A stretch of DNA of 7,229 nucleotides from NCBI GenBank assembly GCA_030612185.1, contig JAUWOI010000219.1:1-7229 (forward strand), read 5' to 3'. Shown piece after piece: positions 5,416 through 7,229 of this stretch. Both the position numbers and the translations under genes were made by a program. The notes under the pieces were generated by a model that did not search any database, was not told where the DNA came from, and saw only the letters and a list, made by a program, of their open reading frames with translations. How positions within the stretch are numbered: position 1 is the first letter of the stretch; every line of letters starts with the position of its first letter. The stretch is from Anaerolineae bacterium. GTDB lineage: Bacteria > Chloroflexota > Anaerolineae > B4-G1.

Positions 5416-6252
5416 CTATCCTTTCCCTTCCTCAGCAGCGCCTGCTTCTGGCTCCGCCAATTCGGCCTCTGCCTCCGCCTCAAGTTCTACCTCTTCGGCG
5501 AAATCCTCGTCTTCTCCGGCGAGGGCCTCGGGCAACGCCCCCACCGCCTCCAGCCGCTCGGCCAGTCCGTTGATGATGGTGTTGAGGACCTTGACGCGCG
5601 CCCACCAGCGGCTGGTGGCTTCGACAATGGTCCACGGCCCCCACTCGGTCTCCGTCCGCTCCAGCATCTCCTCCACAGCCAGCAGATACTTGTCGTACTT
5701 GCGGTGGTGCTCCCAATCCTCCTCTGTTACCTGCCAGGATTTCAGTGGGGCTTTCTCCAGAAGTTTGAAGCGTCGCCGCTGCTCCTTCTTACTGATGTGC
5801 AGCCAGACCTTGACCAGGACGTATCCGTCGGCGGCGATGGTCTGCTCGAAATCCACGATGTCCCGGTATGCCTTTCGCCACTCCCGCTTCGGCGTCAGGC
5901 CCTCGACCCGTTCGACCAGCAGCCGGCCGTACCAACTGCGGTCGAAGATGGCCATCTCGCCGTAGTTGGGCAACTTCAACCAGAAGCGCCACAGCCAGGG
6001 ATGCATCTTCTCGTAGGTGCGTGCCCCACGGATGGGATAGAGTTTGAAGCCCCGGGGGTCGAGGCGTTGGGTCAAGGTGGCGATGGTCGTGCCCTTGCCT
6101 GCCGCGTCCCAGCCCTCGAAGAGGATAATGCTGGGGATGCCCGCTTTCCAGGCCGCTGTCTCCAGATCGTACAGCCTGCGCTGGAGTTTGGGCAATTGCT
6201 GCTTATACTCCTTCTTGCTCAACTTTTTGTTGAGGTCTATTTTTTCTAGCAC
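5416..6252 (-). CDS. ppk2: Polyphosphate kinase 2, class II-like, with acidic C-terminal tail
   Basis: The enzyme has 278 residues. The family transfers phosphate from polyphosphate to nucleotides in the cytoplasm; class II members make ADP from AMP. Walker A EGWDAAGKGT (46-55), Walker B FDRSWYGR (103-110), the VERVEG segment (113-118) and TEEDWEHHRKYDKY (176-189) are all intact. The tail from 247 to 275 has 15 acidic residues in 29 and is not part of the catalytic fold. The start is GTG, supported by AAGGAGG 6 nt upstream. It lies 28 bp after the CHAD gene and 7 bp before the second PPK2. Two PPK2 domains in tandem recall polyphosphate:AMP phosphotransferase (PAP), where two such domains sit in one chain. 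Here they are separate proteins, and both keep complete nucleotide-binding motifs. AMP preference is inferred from motif similarity only. Confidence 0.94.
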   Translation of the reverse strand: MLEKIDLNKKLSKKEYKQQLPKLQRRLYDLETAAWKAGIPSIILFEGWDAAGKGTTIATLTQRLDPRGFKLYPIRGARTYEKMHPWLWRFWLKLPNYGEMAIFDRSWYGRLLVERVEGLTPKREWRKAYRDIVDFEQTIAADGYVLVKVWLHISKKEQRRRFKLLEKAPLKSWQVTEEDWEHHRKYDKYLLAVEEMLERTETEWGPWTIVEATSRWWARVKVLNTIINGLAERLEAVGALPEALAGEDEDFAEEVELEAEAEAELAEPEAGAAEEGKG

Positions 6253-6265
6253 CCGAAACCTCCTT
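6253..6265 (-). promoter_or_regulatory. Strong Shine-Dalgarno site fixing the GTG start of the first PPK2
   Basis: AAGGAGG (6265-6259) with a 6-nt spacer precedes GTG at 6252-6250. The protein N-terminus matches that of the second PPK2, confirming the start. Confidence 0.75.
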
Positions 6266-6280
6266 CTTTCGTGGGGCCTA

Positions 6281-7229
6281 TCACAGCACCGAGACGGCCA
6301 GGGCCAGTTGCCGGCGCATCTCGGGACGGTTGAAGTGGCGCCACGTTTCGGGGAACGAATCCACCAGGATACGCAGGTCGTTCTGCTTGGCCACCAGGTA
6401 GCGCGTCACCCCGCTGATGTTGATCCGTTCCCGCCACTCCTGCCTGCTCCACTGATTCAGGAATCCGATCAGCAGATGGCAGGCTACGTCGGCATCGTGC
6501 AGATTGCCCAGGTGGTCCTGCACAATCACCACCTCTTCGACCACTTCCTCCACCTCCGGGCCCAGCACCTCCCGGAAGAACTCCAGAGCATAGCGCAACC
6601 GCTTGCAGTCAATGCGCAGGGCGTGGAGTGTCTCCAGCGACGCGTTCTCGATCACCGGCTCGTAGCCGCGCACCACCTCGTAGCGGGTGTAGATCAGGGC
6701 TGGCACCACCTGATATACCTGCTGGGGCACCGGCCTGCCGGGGGGAGGCGGCAGAGCACCGGCCCCTTCCGTGACCAGGAACTGGCCGAATTCCTGCACG
6801 AAACACTGGTACTGCTTGCTGTCCAGGTAGGCCAGCATCTTCGCTCGCGCCGCCTCTCGCTGTCCCCGCCAGTCCTCCAATAGCGCGTCGAGGTCCGAGC
6901 GCTCGTGGGGGTGGGGTGACCCCGCCTGTACTTCCTCCGCCGCCAGATAGTTCTGGGCCTTTTCCATGAAGACGTCGAGGTCGCGCACGCAGCCCAGGGC
7001 ACGGCCGGTGCGTCGCAATCCCTTGAGGAAGCGCTGGAGGGTGTTGGGGTCAAAGTAGGGGGCAAAGACGCGGAAGGCGGAACGCATGCGGCGGGTGGCG
7101 ACGCGCATGTCGTGCAGTTCCTCAATATCCTCCCCCAACCGTGTGCCCGGCTCGTGTTCCAGCATGCGCACGAAGTGGAAGAGTAACGCCTTACGCCCGG
7201 CCTCGCTCATAGGATCGTCGGGCAGGACG
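6281..7229 (-). CDS. CHAD domain protein, N-terminus cut by window edge
   Basis: CHAD is an all-helical domain with conserved histidines and basic residues that binds inorganic polyphosphate and is often encoded beside polyphosphate genes. The two pseudo-repeats are visible: HDMRVATRRMR at 33-43 and HALRIDCKRLRY at 196-207, counted from the ATG at 7210. VQDHLGNLHDADV (229-241) follows. The ATG at 7210 is possible but probably internal. No ribosome binding site precedes it, the frame stays open to the window edge (VLPDDP before the Met), and in related proteins as I recall them that segment belongs to the domain. I therefore annotate the gene as continuing past 7229; an N-terminal CYTH or other domain cannot be excluded. 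It is the first visible gene of the polyphosphate cluster and probably supplies polyphosphate binding near the PPK2 enzymes. A Pro-rich insert (LPPPPGRPVPQQ, 153-164) separates the two halves. Confidence 0.9.
   Translation of the reverse strand, partial: VLPDDPMSEAGRKALLFHFVRMLEHEPGTRLGEDIEELHDMRVATRRMRSAFRVFAPYFDPNTLQRFLKGLRRTGRALGCVRDLDVFMEKAQNYLAAEEVQAGSPHPHERSDLDALLEDWRGQREAARAKMLAYLDSKQYQCFVQEFGQFLVTEGAGALPPPPGRPVPQQVYQVVPALIYTRYEVVRGYEPVIENASLETLHALRIDCKRLRYALEFFREVLGPEVEEVVEEVVIVQDHLGNLHDADVACHLLIGFLNQWSRQEWRERINISGVTRYLVAKQNDLRILVDSFPETWRHFNRPEMRRQLALAVSVL

Noticed and set aside
5409..5483. Upstream start for the fused PPK2
   Set aside because: It would overlap the end of the first PPK2 and add Arg/Lys/Gln-rich residues absent from the neighbour, whose N-terminus aligns with the start at 5408.
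4713..6249. Plus-strand open frames of 286 and 292 codons
   Set aside because: They are opposite two intact PPK2 genes with complete Walker motifs; the plus-strand products are low-complexity and Pro/Leu-rich.

Overview
All supported genes in this 7.2 kb window lie on the minus strand, so transcription runs from the right end (7229) to the left end (1). The base composition is fairly GC-rich, Shine-Dalgarno sites are clear, GTG starts occur, and gene gaps are mostly short. This fits a bacterium. The gene families and the palindromic intergenic repeats remind me of Chloroflexota (Anaerolineae/Caldilineae-like) genomes, but that placement comes from memory of similar proteins and was not searched. 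No tRNA, rRNA, CRISPR array, transposase or phage gene was seen. No stretch over 300 bases lacks a gene.

Right two thirds (7229 to about 2843): a polyphosphate and nucleotide-energy cluster. In order of transcription it holds a CHAD-domain protein cut by the window edge, a class II-like polyphosphate kinase 2 with an acidic tail, and a second PPK2 fused through a lysine-rich linker to an Mth938-like domain. A 22-residue lysine-rich micro-ORF, adenylate kinase, and a stand-alone Mth938-like protein follow. The logic is a known one: a class II PPK2 phosphorylates AMP to ADP with polyphosphate, and adenylate kinase turns two ADP into ATP plus AMP. Together they convert polyphosphate into ATP. 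CHAD is a polyphosphate-binding domain. The Mth938-like domain, present both fused and free, has no settled role here.

Several details in this cluster are unusual. The lysine linker of the fused PPK2 carries an A AAA AAG heptamer with an AGGAGG 12 nt upstream, the same layout as the dnaX -1 frameshift signal. A slip there would give a 279-residue PPK2 without the Mth938 domain, almost the length of its 278-residue neighbour. The lysine micro-ORF has a strong ribosome binding site. The adk leader carries a tandemly duplicated ribosome binding site and lies downstream of a roughly 124-bp imperfect palindrome built from heptamer repeats.

Left third (2726 to 1): a predicted lipoprotein and a soluble protein that share motifs suggesting distant members of one family (Vps62-like in appearance, function unknown), then the N-terminal 256 residues of an alkaline-phosphatase-superfamily phosphodiesterase that runs off the left edge. 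A TATAAT box before the soluble protein suggests a separate transcription start there. A 39-codon open stretch between the stand-alone Mth938 gene and the lipoprotein has no start codon, yet ends in an ATGA overlap with the lipoprotein start.
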